This document shows, piece after piece, positions 1 to 8,206 of a DNA stretch of 22,353 nt; the stretch's first letter is position 1, and the number at the start of each line of letters is the position of its first letter. The translations under genes and the position numbers were made by a program. The DNA lies in contig CAJODU010000005.1 in NCBI GenBank assembly GCA_905233325.1, forward strand, positions 1 through 22,353, read 5' to 3'. The stretch comes from an uncultured Selenomonadaceae bacterium (GTDB lineage Bacteria; Bacillota; Negativicutes; Selenomonadales; Selenomonadaceae). The notes beneath the pieces were generated by a model. That model was not told the origin of the DNA. It made no database searches and saw nothing but the letters and a program-made list of their open reading frames with translations.

Positions 1-387
1 AGTGGGCGAATTTACGCCGGCTTTTTGCCGAAAATCGACAAAGTAAAAGACGCTTGGAAACGCTGTCCGAGCATAGCAGTCAGAGTCACAGATGTAGTAG
101 ATGGTGAAAAGACCTCAACGGTAAATGTAGCAATCTATGTGTTGACTTTTGATGATGATATGGAGTTGGGCAGTGAAAGCCTGTATCATTTGACAGAGGC
201 AATCAGATTTAATTTGCTGACAAATAATCCTATTAAAAATCGCTGGCAGATAGATTTAAAAGAAAATAGCTTTGATATTACAATCCCTGATGAGCAACCC
301 TTTCCGTATTGGTGGTCGGTATTACAATTTTCAATCAACATTTCACAGCCGTCCAACGATAAATATATCAATCAATTTACGAGGTAA
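1..387 (+). CDS. Tail completion/terminator-like protein, 5' end cut by window
   Basis: The reading frame is open from base 1, so the gene starts outside the window; a TTG at 25 is in frame but has no ribosome binding site. The visible 128 residues are a mixed alpha/beta protein with an aromatic PYWW motif near the C-terminus and no membrane segment. A short protein of this kind placed just before the tail sheath usually closes the tail tube or joins it to the head. That role is inferred from position, because I do not recognise the family with certainty. The next gene starts 6 bases after the stop, so both are probably on one late transcript. An ordinary hypothetical structural protein is the alternative. 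Confidence 0.6.
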   Translation, partial: SGRIYAGFLPKIDKVKDAWKRCPSIAVRVTDVVDGEKTSTVNVAIYVLTFDDDMELGSESLYHLTEAIRFNLLTNNPIKNRWQIDLKENSFDITIPDEQPFPYWWSVLQFSINISQPSNDKYINQFTR

Positions 388-392
388 CGATC

Positions 393-626
393 ATGATTAG
401 AACTAATGCAAAATCAGTAATATATTTGGGACCGACAAAGAAAGGCACAATCCTCAAAAATTTTTGCATTTTTATAGACGGAGTGCCGGTCGAATATGTC
501 AATCATAATATTTACAAGCATTTGTTTGTGTCAGTTGACAAATTAAATGAGTCTCTGGCGGAACTTAAGCACAAAGGTTCAAAATTAAATACATTTTACG
601 AAAAAGCAACAAGAGGTGATAACTAG
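393..626 (+). CDS. Small protein of unknown function upstream of the sheath
   Basis: A 77-residue basic protein without a recognisable motif, signal peptide or membrane segment. The ATG at 393 follows a GAGGTAA ribosome binding site. Its TAG stop shares one base with the GTG start of the sheath gene, so the two are probably translationally coupled. Short ORFs are common in Mu- and P2-like phages just before the sheath gene, and none has a function I can assign from sequence. A structural or assembly role in the tail is likely only from context. Confidence 0.65.
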   Translation: MIRTNAKSVIYLGPTKKGTILKNFCIFIDGVPVEYVNHNIYKHLFVSVDKLNESLAELKHKGSKLNTFYEKATRGDN

Positions 627-2137
627 TGGCATTTCACGGAATCAGAGCAACAGAGAAATCAACAGACAGTTTGATAAGTGCGATGATGGCGACAGGCACA
701 TCAATAGTTAATCGTGCTGCAATACAGACAACGGCGGCCTTGCCGGTGGTGATAGGTAGAGCACCTGTACATTTGACAGAAAATCCTGCGACCTATGTCA
801 ATAAAGCTGTACTTTGCAATAATTTTGATGAGGCGGCAGCTGCTCTTGGTTATAGCGATGATTGGCAGAATTATGAACTTTGTGAGGCAATGTTTTCAGA
901 GTTTAAGCTGTATGGAGCACGGCCGGTAGTATTTATCAATGTACTTGATCCCGCTACTCATAGGACTTCAGTATCAGGGCAAAGTTACGATGTCAAAGAT
1001 AATGAAGTAGAAATAAATGACAGCGCACTCCTTGACAGTTTTATAGTGAAGACAAATTCCTATACAACTGTGGCGGCAGTCCGCAATATTGATTATACGG
1101 CGGCGTATAATTCGGAGGGCAAGGCGGTAATAAGTATAATTGAAGAGGGTAACCTTGCTAATGCAACTTCAATCTATATTTCCTACACAAAAATCAATCC
1201 GGCGGCGGTGACTTATACAGATGTGATCGGCGGCGTGAACAGCGATGGGGCTGTCAAAGGCCTTGAACTCATAGATATGGTATACACACAATTTGGCTTA
1301 GTGCCTGGAATGATAGCCGCGCCGGGTTGGAGTGAAAATCCAACAGTTGCAGCGGTAATGAAAGCAAAGGCCGAAAAAGTCAGCACGATTTTCCCGTGCA
1401 TAGCCTTGGTGGATATAGATACAACGCAGGTGAAAAAATACAGCGATGCCTATGCGTGGAAAAGTACAAACGGATACACCGCTGCAAATCAGATAGTATG
1501 CTGGCCGTGTGTCCGTAATGGTGATATGATTTTCCATATGTCGACTCACCTTTTGGGTGTGATTGCTGCTATGGACGCTGAAAATGGCGATGTACCGTAT
1601 ATGTCACCATCTAATCATACAATGCAAGCAACCGGCCTTTGTTTGAAAGACGGGACAGAAGTACTTTTAGCAGTTGATCAAGCCAATACTTTGAACTATC
1701 AAGGAATAGTAACAGGCTTGAATTTCAGCGGTGGATTTAAAATCTGGGGCAATTATACAGCGATTTATCCTTCAAGTTCAGACCCGAAGGATATTTTTAT
1801 TTGCTGCCGTAGAATGTTTGATTGGCAGCGTCGTACTTTCATTCAGAATTATTGGCAATATGTTGATCAGCCGCTTATTCCTCGCGTTGTCCGCTCACTT
1901 GTCGACAATGAAAGAATCAGATTGAATAGCCTTGTAGCAAGAGGGTATTTGTTAGCGGCAGATGTCCAATTCTATGAAGACGAAAATCCGTTGACAGATT
2001 TACTTGCCGGTAAGCTGCGACTTCATGTAACAATGACACCGCCGGTGCCGGCTCAGGAGATTGAAGAAGTGGTAGAATATGATGTATCATCATATACAAA
2101 TCTTCTTCAGAGCATTTCAGGTGGAGGCGAAGGCTAA
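626..2137 (+). CDS. Contractile tail sheath protein (gpFI-like)
   Basis: A 503-residue protein that polymerises around the tail tube and contracts to drive the tube through the cell envelope. Length and organisation fit the P2 gpFI/Mu gpL sheath family: a conserved N-terminal segment beginning MAFHGIRATE, a variable surface-exposed middle, and a C-terminal core with W-rich and basic segments (around residues 395-430). The GTG start is preceded by GAGGTGAT at 613-620. The stop overlaps the ATG of the tube gene by one base (TAATG), the usual sheath-then-tube coupling. The reading frame is intact. Confidence 0.93.
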   Translation: MAFHGIRATEKSTDSLISAMMATGTSIVNRAAIQTTAALPVVIGRAPVHLTENPATYVNKAVLCNNFDEAAAALGYSDDWQNYELCEAMFSEFKLYGARPVVFINVLDPATHRTSVSGQSYDVKDNEVEINDSALLDSFIVKTNSYTTVAAVRNIDYTAAYNSEGKAVISIIEEGNLANATSIYISYTKINPAAVTYTDVIGGVNSDGAVKGLELIDMVYTQFGLVPGMIAAPGWSENPTVAAVMKAKAEKVSTIFPCIALVDIDTTQVKKYSDAYAWKSTNGYTAANQIVCWPCVRNGDMIFHMSTHLLGVIAAMDAENGDVPYMSPSNHTMQATGLCLKDGTEVLLAVDQANTLNYQGIVTGLNFSGGFKIWGNYTAIYPSSSDPKDIFICCRRMFDWQRRTFIQNYWQYVDQPLIPRVVRSLVDNERIRLNSLVARGYLLAADVQFYEDENPLTDLLAGKLRLHVTMTPPVPAQEIEEVVEYDVSSYTNLLQSISGGGEG

Positions 2138-2685
2138 TGAGATTTAATATACAGCGATTCTCAAATATAGTGCCGGAGGCGATCACAAATTGGAGAGTGT
2201 ATACCAACGGCAAAGATGATTGGGTAGGAGCAACCAGCCTGGAGATAGGCGGTCTCAGTACAAAAACTGTTGATATCAGCGGAATGGGTCTCACCGGTGA
2301 GGTCTCTGCCCCTATTGAAGGTCACTTTGAAAGTATAGAGTTGACGGTAAATTGGAGAGTTCCGACGGCTAAAGCATTGGGATTAGTCGGCGGGGCTGCC
2401 GCTTCCCTTGAGGCTTGTGCTGATATTCAGCAATGGGACGCCTCAAAGAGCGAATATGTCCATCAACAATTCAAGGTTACGGCTAAAGGCCGCTGTAAAA
2501 ACTATGAAGGCGGCACAATAGAGGCAATGAACAGCACCGATGCCTCAACAACTATTGAGACAACCTATCTGAAATATGAAGTTGACAATAAAACAGTCCT
2601 TGAAATTGATAAATACAATTCAGTATTCAAGGTCAACGGTGTTGATAAGCTGACAACAGTTCGCAAAAATATTGGATTAAGTTAA
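2137..2685 (+). CDS. Major tail tube protein (gpFII-like)
   Basis: A 182-residue protein that forms the inner tube of the contractile tail. It directly follows and overlaps the sheath gene and precedes the tail assembly chaperone, which is the fixed order of P2/Mu-type tails. The sequence is beta-rich, with an N-terminal segment mentioning residues typical of gpFII-like tube proteins (conserved PEAITNWRVY) and a C-terminal stretch reading YLKYEVDNKTVLEIDKYN that matches the family's closing strands. Length is usual for the family (about 170 residues). No anomaly is visible. Confidence 0.9.
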   Translation: MRFNIQRFSNIVPEAITNWRVYTNGKDDWVGATSLEIGGLSTKTVDISGMGLTGEVSAPIEGHFESIELTVNWRVPTAKALGLVGGAAASLEACADIQQWDASKSEYVHQQFKVTAKGRCKNYEGGTIEAMNSTDASTTIETTYLKYEVDNKTVLEIDKYNSVFKVNGVDKLTTVRKNIGLS

Positions 2686-2700
2686 TTGGAGGTTTCAAAA

Positions 2701-3075
2701 ATGAGTGATACAGAAATGGCAGTCACTGAAGTGACGAATGAAGTAAAAATCATTGATGATGATGATGTGATCAAATTAATTAAACCAATCAAAGGCAAAG
2801 ACGGCAATGATATTGACACGCTGGTATTTGACTTTGACAAAATCAATGGCAGGGTTCTTCTTCTTTGTGCAAAAGCAGCAAAACAAGAAGAACCGGATAT
2901 GCTAATTCCCAGTTTGTCAATGACATTTCAGGCGATTGTCGGAGCAAAGGCAGCAGGTATCAGATATGATGATGTACTTGCTCTGGCAGGTCCCGATTTT
3001 GTAGCGGTTTGTCAGAGGGCAAGCCGTTTTTTAAACAATGTGGGCAAATCCAAAATTTCAGACTCTCTGCAATGA
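2701..3075 (+). CDS. Tail assembly chaperone, short form (gpE / Mu gp41-like)
   Basis: A 124-residue acidic, mostly helical protein between tube and tape measure, where contractile-tail phages encode the chaperone that coats the tape measure during tail assembly. I chose ATG 2701 because GGAGGT lies at 2688-2693; an in-frame TTG further upstream overlaps that site. Residues 25-65 carry the usual beta-rich opening with the substrate-like phrase LIKPIKGKDG, followed by two helices. Ten codons before the stop region, codons TTT TTA AAC form a slippery sequence, and a second frame is open beyond it, so this is most likely the short product of a two-product gene. Confidence 0.85.
   Translation: MSDTEMAVTEVTNEVKIIDDDDVIKLIKPIKGKDGNDIDTLVFDFDKINGRVLLLCAKAAKQEEPDMLIPSLSMTFQAIVGAKAAGIRYDDVLALAGPDFVAVCQRASRFLNNVGKSKISDSLQ
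3027..3036 (+). promoter_or_regulatory. Programmed -1 ribosomal frameshift site
   Basis: In the chaperone frame the codons cgT TTT TTA AAC contain two overlapping X XXY YYZ heptamers: T TTT TTA (3027-3033) and T TTA AAC (3030-3036). The second is one of the most efficient known slippery sequences, used by coronaviruses. Six bases downstream, GGCAAATCC (3043-3051) can pair with GGACTTGCC (3116-3124), 8 of 9 pairs, around a 64-base loop, a candidate stimulatory stem. Its position in the chaperone gene matches lambda G/GT and P2 E/E'. Confidence 0.8.
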
Positions 3076-3230
3076 GGCTGGCAAAGTACACCAAAACACC
3101 CATAAATTATTTTTTGGACTTGCCGCTTGATGAGTTTCATGAGTGGATAAAAATCACTAATGCAGAGATTAAGCGAGAGAGCAAGGAAATAGAAAAAATC
3201 AAAGCAAAACAAAACAGACACAGGAGGTGA
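3036..3230 (+). CDS. -1 frameshift extension of the tail assembly chaperone (gpE'-like)
   Basis: This 64-codon extension lies in the -1 frame relative to the upstream chaperone and would be reached by slippage at 3030-3036. The fused protein, encoded by 2701-3230, would be about 176 residues. The extension is basic and helical, ending in a K/R-rich coiled tail, and contains the phrase NYFLDLPLDEFHEWI, typical of the second domain of such chaperones, which recruits tube subunits to the tape measure. An ATG at 3009 is in this frame but has no ribosome binding site, so independent initiation is unlikely. The stop lies 4 bases before the tape measure start. Confidence 0.8.
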   Translation, partial: QCGQIQNFRLSAMRLAKYTKTPINYFLDLPLDEFHEWIKITNAEIKRESKEIEKIKAKQNRHRR

Positions 3231-3234
3231 GAGC

Positions 3235-6200
3235 GTGGCAGGTCGTGTATTGGAATTAGCCCTTCAAATTAAAGGAAAACTTGAATCATCATATCCCGAA
3301 TCATTGAGGAAAGCCCTTCAACAAGCAAAAACGCTTGAAGGCAAGTATGGCGATTTAGCTAACAAGATGCGGCAAACTCAAAAGATATCAAATACCGGCG
3401 GCGGCAATAAATATCTACAAGAACAGATGGCCTTGACGGATCGACTTGGCGGATTGAAAACGCTGCAAGAGCAATCAGAGCAATATAAGACCTTGATGCG
3501 CTCTCAGACTTCCAATAATCAACAATTCACCGAGGCTAAGGCAAAAGTCAAAGAGTTAGGCACTCAATACCAACAGGCGCAACAAACTATATCTCAACTG
3601 AAAGCCAAGCAGCAGGAATTAAAAGTCAGTTTTGAGCAATCTCAACGAACAACCGACCAACTGAAAACCAAGTTGGCAGGATTGAAGGCAATTAAGGCTG
3701 AAATGGAAAAATCAGGCAAGTCAAAACAAGACGAAGCCTATAAATCACTGCAAAATCAAATTAAACAGATAAGTCAAGCCCTGCAACAGGCAAAGGCGGC
3801 AACTAAATCTGCTCAAAATGAATTTAAAACTCTTTCTTCAGGAGTAAGACAGGCAGAGAGTGAACTTCAACGGCTTGGCAATGCTTTTAATAAGGCAAAG
3901 GCAGACGCTAAAGGTCTTGGCACTTCAATGACAAGCCAACTGTCAACAATGAGACAGTTACAATCTTCATTGAGCGCGGCAGGTTATTCAACTCAAAATT
4001 TTGGTGCATCTCAAATGAGGTTGCAAACACAGATAGCACAGGCAACCGCTGAAATGCAGAGACAGGCTCAAGCTCAAGCACGATTGCAGCAAGCTAGGCA
4101 GAATCAATCTCAAGCACAATTTGACTTTAATAATGCCAGCAATAATTTCAGCGGCACAGTTGCAATGGCTCAGTCTGTTATGACGCCCTTTTCCGGTGCG
4201 ATAGAAAAGGCAATGGACTTTGAACACGCAATGAGCAAAGTTAAGGCTTTAACGCAAGGCGAAAATATCAGAAATGGCAATCTCGAACAAGTACGCACAG
4301 ATATGGCGCGATTGACAGCACAAGCAAAAGAATTAGGAGCAACAACCCAATTCACGATGACACAATCAGCCGAGGCAATGAGTTTCCTGGGGATGGCGGG
4401 CTGGAAAACTACACAAATAACAAATGCTATGCCCGGTATGTTGAATTTAGCGGCGGCAAGTGGCAGCGATTTAGCAAGAACTGCAGACGTCATTTCGGAT
4501 AACATGACGGCGATGGGATTAACGGCTGGTCAAATGGTGAGGGCGGGCAAAAATCTTGATAGGCAAGTTGAGGCTTCTGCTCATTTTATGGACGTTTATG
4601 CTTATGCAATGAGTAATTCCAATGTCAACCTTGAAAGTCTCGGTGAAACCATGAAATATGCCGCTCCGGTTGCAGCCGCTTATGGTGCAAGCCTTGAAGA
4701 TACCGCGGCAATGACTATGATTATGGGCAATGCAGGTATTAAAGGCTCAATGGCAGGTACAGCTTTAAGAATGGGTTTATTGAGATTGTCGGGACCTCCT
4801 AAAAAAGCCTCAAAAGAAATGGAGGCTTTGGGAATAAGTATGTCAGATGCAACCGCTCAGGCTATGGAGGCTCAAGCGGCTATGAAAGCATACGGAATAG
4901 AAATTGATGAAAATGCCTCTCCTGCTGACAAGATGAATCAAGTCTTGACGCAATTATCAACTAAAATGGCAGGGCTTGGTCGTGAAGAAAAATTAGCGGC
5001 GGTTGGTGCTATTTTCGGTGCAAATGCAGCAAGCGGTTGGGTAAATATCCTTGAAGCAGGTCCTGAGGCTTTTCAAAAGTACAGGGACGCCTTGCGAGAT
5101 TGTGACGGCTATGCTAAACAAATGGCAGATACAATGAATGATGATGCCCGCGGTGCTATGATAGCATTAGGATCGGCAGTTGACGCAGTGCAAATTAATT
5201 TTGGTCAAGCATTTTTGGGATCATTACGAAATGTTGTAGAAAGTGGAATAACCCCGCTTTTATCCTCAATGGCACAATGGATCCAGCAGAATCCTCAAAT
5301 TGCGGCGGCAATCGGCGGAACTGTAGCCGCTTTTGTTGCGTTGGCTGTTGCAGTGGCGGGTTTTGGGGCAATTTCAGCGGGAATAACTGCGGCAATAGCA
5401 ACAATTAGTGCGGCAATGGCGGCATTAAGCTCACAAACCATATTAAGCGGCACTATCTTTTCAGGATTTAGAGCAAAAATGGCGGCGAATTATGCAATGC
5501 TGAATGGATTATCCCTTGCAGGTATGAGGGCAAGTTTCATAGCGGCAATGACATCAATGAAGGTTTCAATGTTAGGTGTAGTTGCAAGTGCAAATGCCAT
5601 GAGGTTAAGAGTGGTAACGGCTATTACTTCAATGTCGGTCACTAGTGCATTATCTTCAGCCGGAACAGCTATCAGGAGTTTTGGCGCGGCTATGTTGGCC
5701 GCTGGTGGGTCTGCATTATCGCTTACCATATCTATGTTGCCAATTATAGCAATAGCGGCGGCAATAGGAGTGGCGGCTTATCTGATTTATTCAAATTGGT
5801 CAACAGTTGCGCCATTTTTCCAAATGCTATGGAACACCATCAGCGGAGCATTTCAGCAAGCGTGGACAACAATTCAACCTGCAATAGATAAGGTAAAAGA
5901 ATCATTTTCAATATTGACTAATTCAATCGGCGGCAGTCAAAGTATAATTTCTGTTTTAATTGGTGCATTTGCAACATTGTTGACAGGAATTGCAGGAATA
6001 TTGGCAACCGTTATCACCACAGCCGCTAATTTCGTGAGTATGTTGATTAGCATTTTTGGCGGTATCACAACTTTTATCACGGGTGTGCTTGCCGGAGATT
6101 GGTCAACTGCTTGGAAAGGTCTTTGCGATGCTGGCACTGCTATTGTTGAGGGATTTGTCAATACTGTTAAGTCTTTATTTGGCGGTATTGGCGATACTAT

Positions 6201-7620
6201 CGGCAACGTCATTGATATGGTCAAGGGTGTATTTGGCGGCGATGTCAAGGCAGTTGTAGAACACGAAAATGCTAGAACGGCTTGGCAAAACGGACAAGCC
6301 GGAGATCAAGCAATGTTAAAAACGGCTCAGGTAACATCACAGGCTCCTCCTGCTGAAACGTCTCAGGCCGTTATGCAAGTACAGCAATTAGGCGACGCCT
6401 CTCAACAGGCGGCCTCCGCTGTCCAGCAAAACGGCCAAAATACTGAAACAATCAATCAAAGTATGAGTACAGTCGGGGAGGGTATGCAGCAACTCACGGC
6501 TAATGTTCCTGCAGTTGGTGAGGCATTTCAACAAGTGCAGACAGCAATGCAGCTGACCGGCGAATCAATGACTCAACTCAATACTAATATTCTGACTCTC
6601 AACCCTGCACTAACTCAGCAAGGTGCTACTTTAACAACTAATAATGCTGAATTGACAAACAACACCACCCAATTAACAGCGGCTAATTCTGCATTGCAAC
6701 AACTTCAGCAAATCTTAACTATGGCAAGTACAGCACTGTCAACTTTCAATAATGCACTTACTTCAACTAATAGCAGCTTACAAGCTCTATCTTCAGGTAG
6801 TTCTTCAGCTGCAACGGCCATACAGAATTTAGCTACAGCAGCACAATCGGCAGTTAGTGCTATTCAATCAGCGGCGTCAAGTGCTGCAAGTGCGGCGGTC
6901 TCTGCAGGTGCCAAGCCAGCGGCCAACTTCCGCGGAGGTATTTACCCTAAAGGTGAATTTTTGACAACCTTTGCAGAAAAATCACCTGAAGCGGCAATAC
7001 CTATTGACAATTCGCGTCGTGCCATTGAGTTATGGCAACAAACAGGCGCAATGTTGGGTGTCTATCCTGGGGAAGTTTCAACTGCAATGTCTGCACCGCC
7101 TAATCTCAAAGAGCAATTCTCAACGGTCACCAACATACAAAATCAGTCACCACTTCCTTCAATGGCGACTGATAGCCTCAATAATTATCAAAGTACAATT
7201 AGAAATTTTGGCTATGGCTCTGATTCTTTAGTTAGAGTTGATAAAATTGCCGAGCAGAGAGAGCTTTTACAAACACAGTTGGAAAAATTAGCAATTACAC
7301 AAAGTATATCTTCAACTGATATTTCTATCGCTCAAAATCAACCGATCACTCCTGCAGAGGCCATTGTTATGTCAAATTCTACAGAAAATGATGATTTTGA
7401 CACGGCAAGCCCTGTTGCCGCTGCCCCTTCTATATCTGAAGGTGCCAGTATCACCATAGAGTATAATCCGACCATAAATATCACCGGCAACGTCAATGAT
7501 AATTCTCTGGAACAGTTGAAGGCTCTCCTTGACGAACAGAGACGTAATCTCAAAAATGATGTTGATAGAATTTTAAAGGAAAGAGATATTCAAGCAAGGA
7601 GGGTGTCTTTCAGTGCCTAA
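3235..7620 (+). CDS. Tail tape measure protein (TP901 family)
   Basis: A 1461-residue protein that sets tail length and is extruded ahead of DNA at infection. GTG start with AGGAGGTGA at 3222-3230. Residues 1-320 are Q/K/A-rich coiled coil. Residues about 329-600, starting FEHAMSKVKAL and including ELGATTQFTMTQSAEAM and the GNAGIKGSMAGTALRMGL segment, are the TP901 tape-measure core. Hydrophobic stretches at about 688-735, 829-855 and 904-953 would enter the host membrane. A low-complexity S/T/Q/A-rich coiled region follows (about 1030-1230), then a short conserved FRGGIYPKGEFLTTFAEKSPE motif near 1240. No peptidase or lysozyme domain is visible. By the usual relation of about 1.5 angstrom per residue the tail would be about 200 nm. 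Confidence 0.95.
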   Translation: MAGRVLELALQIKGKLESSYPESLRKALQQAKTLEGKYGDLANKMRQTQKISNTGGGNKYLQEQMALTDRLGGLKTLQEQSEQYKTLMRSQTSNNQQFTEAKAKVKELGTQYQQAQQTISQLKAKQQELKVSFEQSQRTTDQLKTKLAGLKAIKAEMEKSGKSKQDEAYKSLQNQIKQISQALQQAKAATKSAQNEFKTLSSGVRQAESELQRLGNAFNKAKADAKGLGTSMTSQLSTMRQLQSSLSAAGYSTQNFGASQMRLQTQIAQATAEMQRQAQAQARLQQARQNQSQAQFDFNNASNNFSGTVAMAQSVMTPFSGAIEKAMDFEHAMSKVKALTQGENIRNGNLEQVRTDMARLTAQAKELGATTQFTMTQSAEAMSFLGMAGWKTTQITNAMPGMLNLAAASGSDLARTADVISDNMTAMGLTAGQMVRAGKNLDRQVEASAHFMDVYAYAMSNSNVNLESLGETMKYAAPVAAAYGASLEDTAAMTMIMGNAGIKGSMAGTALRMGLLRLSGPPKKASKEMEALGISMSDATAQAMEAQAAMKAYGIEIDENASPADKMNQVLTQLSTKMAGLGREEKLAAVGAIFGANAASGWVNILEAGPEAFQKYRDALRDCDGYAKQMADTMNDDARGAMIALGSAVDAVQINFGQAFLGSLRNVVESGITPLLSSMAQWIQQNPQIAAAIGGTVAAFVALAVAVAGFGAISAGITAAIATISAAMAALSSQTILSGTIFSGFRAKMAANYAMLNGLSLAGMRASFIAAMTSMKVSMLGVVASANAMRLRVVTAITSMSVTSALSSAGTAIRSFGAAMLAAGGSALSLTISMLPIIAIAAAIGVAAYLIYSNWSTVAPFFQMLWNTISGAFQQAWTTIQPAIDKVKESFSILTNSIGGSQSIISVLIGAFATLLTGIAGILATVITTAANFVSMLISIFGGITTFITGVLAGDWSTAWKGLCDAGTAIVEGFVNTVKSLFGGIGDTIGNVIDMVKGVFGGDVKAVVEHENARTAWQNGQAGDQAMLKTAQVTSQAPPAETSQAVMQVQQLGDASQQAASAVQQNGQNTETINQSMSTVGEGMQQLTANVPAVGEAFQQVQTAMQLTGESMTQLNTNILTLNPALTQQGATLTTNNAELTNNTTQLTAANSALQQLQQILTMASTALSTFNNALTSTNSSLQALSSGSSSAATAIQNLATAAQSAVSAIQSAASSAASAAVSAGAKPAANFRGGIYPKGEFLTTFAEKSPEAAIPIDNSRRAIELWQQTGAMLGVYPGEVSTAMSAPPNLKEQFSTVTNIQNQSPLPSMATDSLNNYQSTIRNFGYGSDSLVRVDKIAEQRELLQTQLEKLAITQSISSTDISIAQNQPITPAEAIVMSNSTENDDFDTASPVAAAPSISEGASITIEYNPTINITGNVNDNSLEQLKALLDEQRRNLKNDVDRILKERDIQARRVSFSA

Positions 7621-7819
7621 AGTATATTACACTATTCAAGGTGATGAATGGGATATTATTGCTAAAAAGGTTTATGGTAGTGAAGAATATTTGACAGACC
7701 TGCTCAAAGCTAATCAACAATATTCAGATATAGTGGAATTTTCGGCGGGTGTTGAAATTATCTGTCCCGAAGTAGAAAAGAAAACCTTAGCCTCTATCCT
7801 TCCTCCTTGGAAAAGATGA
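7613..7819 (+). CDS. Tail protein X (gpX-like, LysM-type)
   Basis: A 68-residue protein of the P2 gpX family. It has a single LysM-like fold: a start YYTIQGDEWDIIAKKVYGSE, a middle LLKANQQYSD, and a closing FSAGVEIICPE, matching the family pattern Y.T..GD.WD.IA...YG and G..L..P. It is thought to act at the tail tip or hub, possibly touching peptidoglycan. The GTG start overlaps the end of the tape measure gene by 8 bases, with AAGGAGGGTG just upstream. In related phages the gpD hub gene follows directly; here a cassette of more than 4 kb separates them. The TGA stop abuts the stop of the opposing regulator gene. Confidence 0.88.
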   Translation: MPKVYYTIQGDEWDIIAKKVYGSEEYLTDLLKANQQYSDIVEFSAGVEIICPEVEKKTLASILPPWKR

Positions 7820-8053
7820 TCATTCTGCTTTTAATTTTAATTCTACTTCAAATCCAAGAATATCTCCCAATCGCTGCAATTCATTTAAATTAAAGTTTCC
7901 TTTATTTAATTTTCTTGAAAAACTTGATTGTACATAATTAGTATTCTGAAGTTTGTTAAATTCGTCTGCTAAATTTGTTATTGTAATTTTTTTCTGTTTA
8001 ATAATAAATTTTATTTGTTCTATCAAGGTTCTTTGAGTTAAATTATCATTCAT
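7820..8053 (-). CDS. Small helix-turn-helix regulator (probable repressor)
   Basis: The only gene on the minus strand that I accept. It codes for 77 residues with an Xre-like helix-turn-helix: ITITNLADEFNK, a turn, then SSFSRKLNKGNFNLNELQRLGDILGFEVEL. The ATG (8053) is preceded on its strand by GAGGTGAT at 8058-8065. Its promoter and the opposing one for the 371-aa gene are covered by four operator-like inverted repeats, so it most likely binds them and represses both itself and the divergent gene. That link is inferred. The gene is convergent with gpX, the stop codons touching (TGATCA), so late transcription would run antisense through it. It may instead be an antitoxin-like partner of the 371-aa protein. 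Confidence 0.82.
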   Translation of the reverse strand: MNDNLTQRTLIEQIKFIIKQKKITITNLADEFNKLQNTNYVQSSFSRKLNKGNFNLNELQRLGDILGFEVELKLKAE

Positions 8054-8072
8054 TTATATCACCTCAAGAATA

Positions 8073-8101
8073 ATTTTATAACTGTTAATGTTATATGTCA
8101 A
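8073..8101 (-). promoter_or_regulatory. Leftward promoter of the HTH regulator
   Basis: Read on the minus strand: -35 TTGACA (complement of 8096-8101), 17-base spacer, -10 TAAAAT (complement of 8073-8078). Predicted transcript start is near 8066, only about 13 bases before the ATG, so the ribosome binding site lies right at the 5' end. The spacer is occupied by operator O1 and the -35 box falls in O2, which implies autoregulation. Confidence 0.7.
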
Positions 8102-8171
8102 CAAAAAAAGTTATAAAAATACTTGACATTATATAACTTTATATGTTATTATATAACCGTAAAAGTTATAT
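8076..8171. promoter_or_regulatory. Four-operator array between divergent genes
   Basis: Four 21-base inverted repeats share the pattern ATATAAC-N7-GTTATAT. O1 8076-8096 (TTATAAC/GTTATAT), O2 8096-8116 (degenerate left half TGTCAAC/GTTATAA), O3 8131-8151 (ATATAAC/GTTATTA), O4 8151-8171 (ATATAAC/GTTATAT, perfect). O1 with O2 and O3 with O4 each share one base, so centres are 20 bases apart within a pair and 35 between pairs. One pair covers each promoter. This is the layout of a dimeric repressor controlling a two-way switch; the binder is most likely the adjacent HTH protein. Confidence 0.78.
8123..8152 (+). promoter_or_regulatory. Rightward promoter of the 371-aa gene
   Basis: Consensus -35 TTGACA at 8123-8128 and -10 TATTAT at 8147-8152 (18-base spacer; TTATTA at 8146-8151 gives 17). 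The start would be near 8159, leaving a leader of about 48 bases with AGGAGGA at 8193-8199 before the ATG. Operator O3 covers the spacer and O4 covers -10 and start, so the promoter should be strong when free and shut when bound. Confidence 0.75.
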
Positions 8172-8206
8172 AATGTTTTGTGCGACGTGCATAGGAGGAA
8201 TTACAA

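Noticed and set aside
1917..2294. Minus-strand open frame over the sheath/tube junction
   Set aside because: Shadow of sheath and tube genes, both recognised by family.
3009..3035. Independent start of the second chaperone frame at ATG 3009
   Set aside because: No SD; the slippery heptamer and synteny favour frameshifting.
4170..4505. Minus-strand open frame under the tape measure gene
   Set aside because: Low-complexity shadow of an alanine-rich region; no SD.
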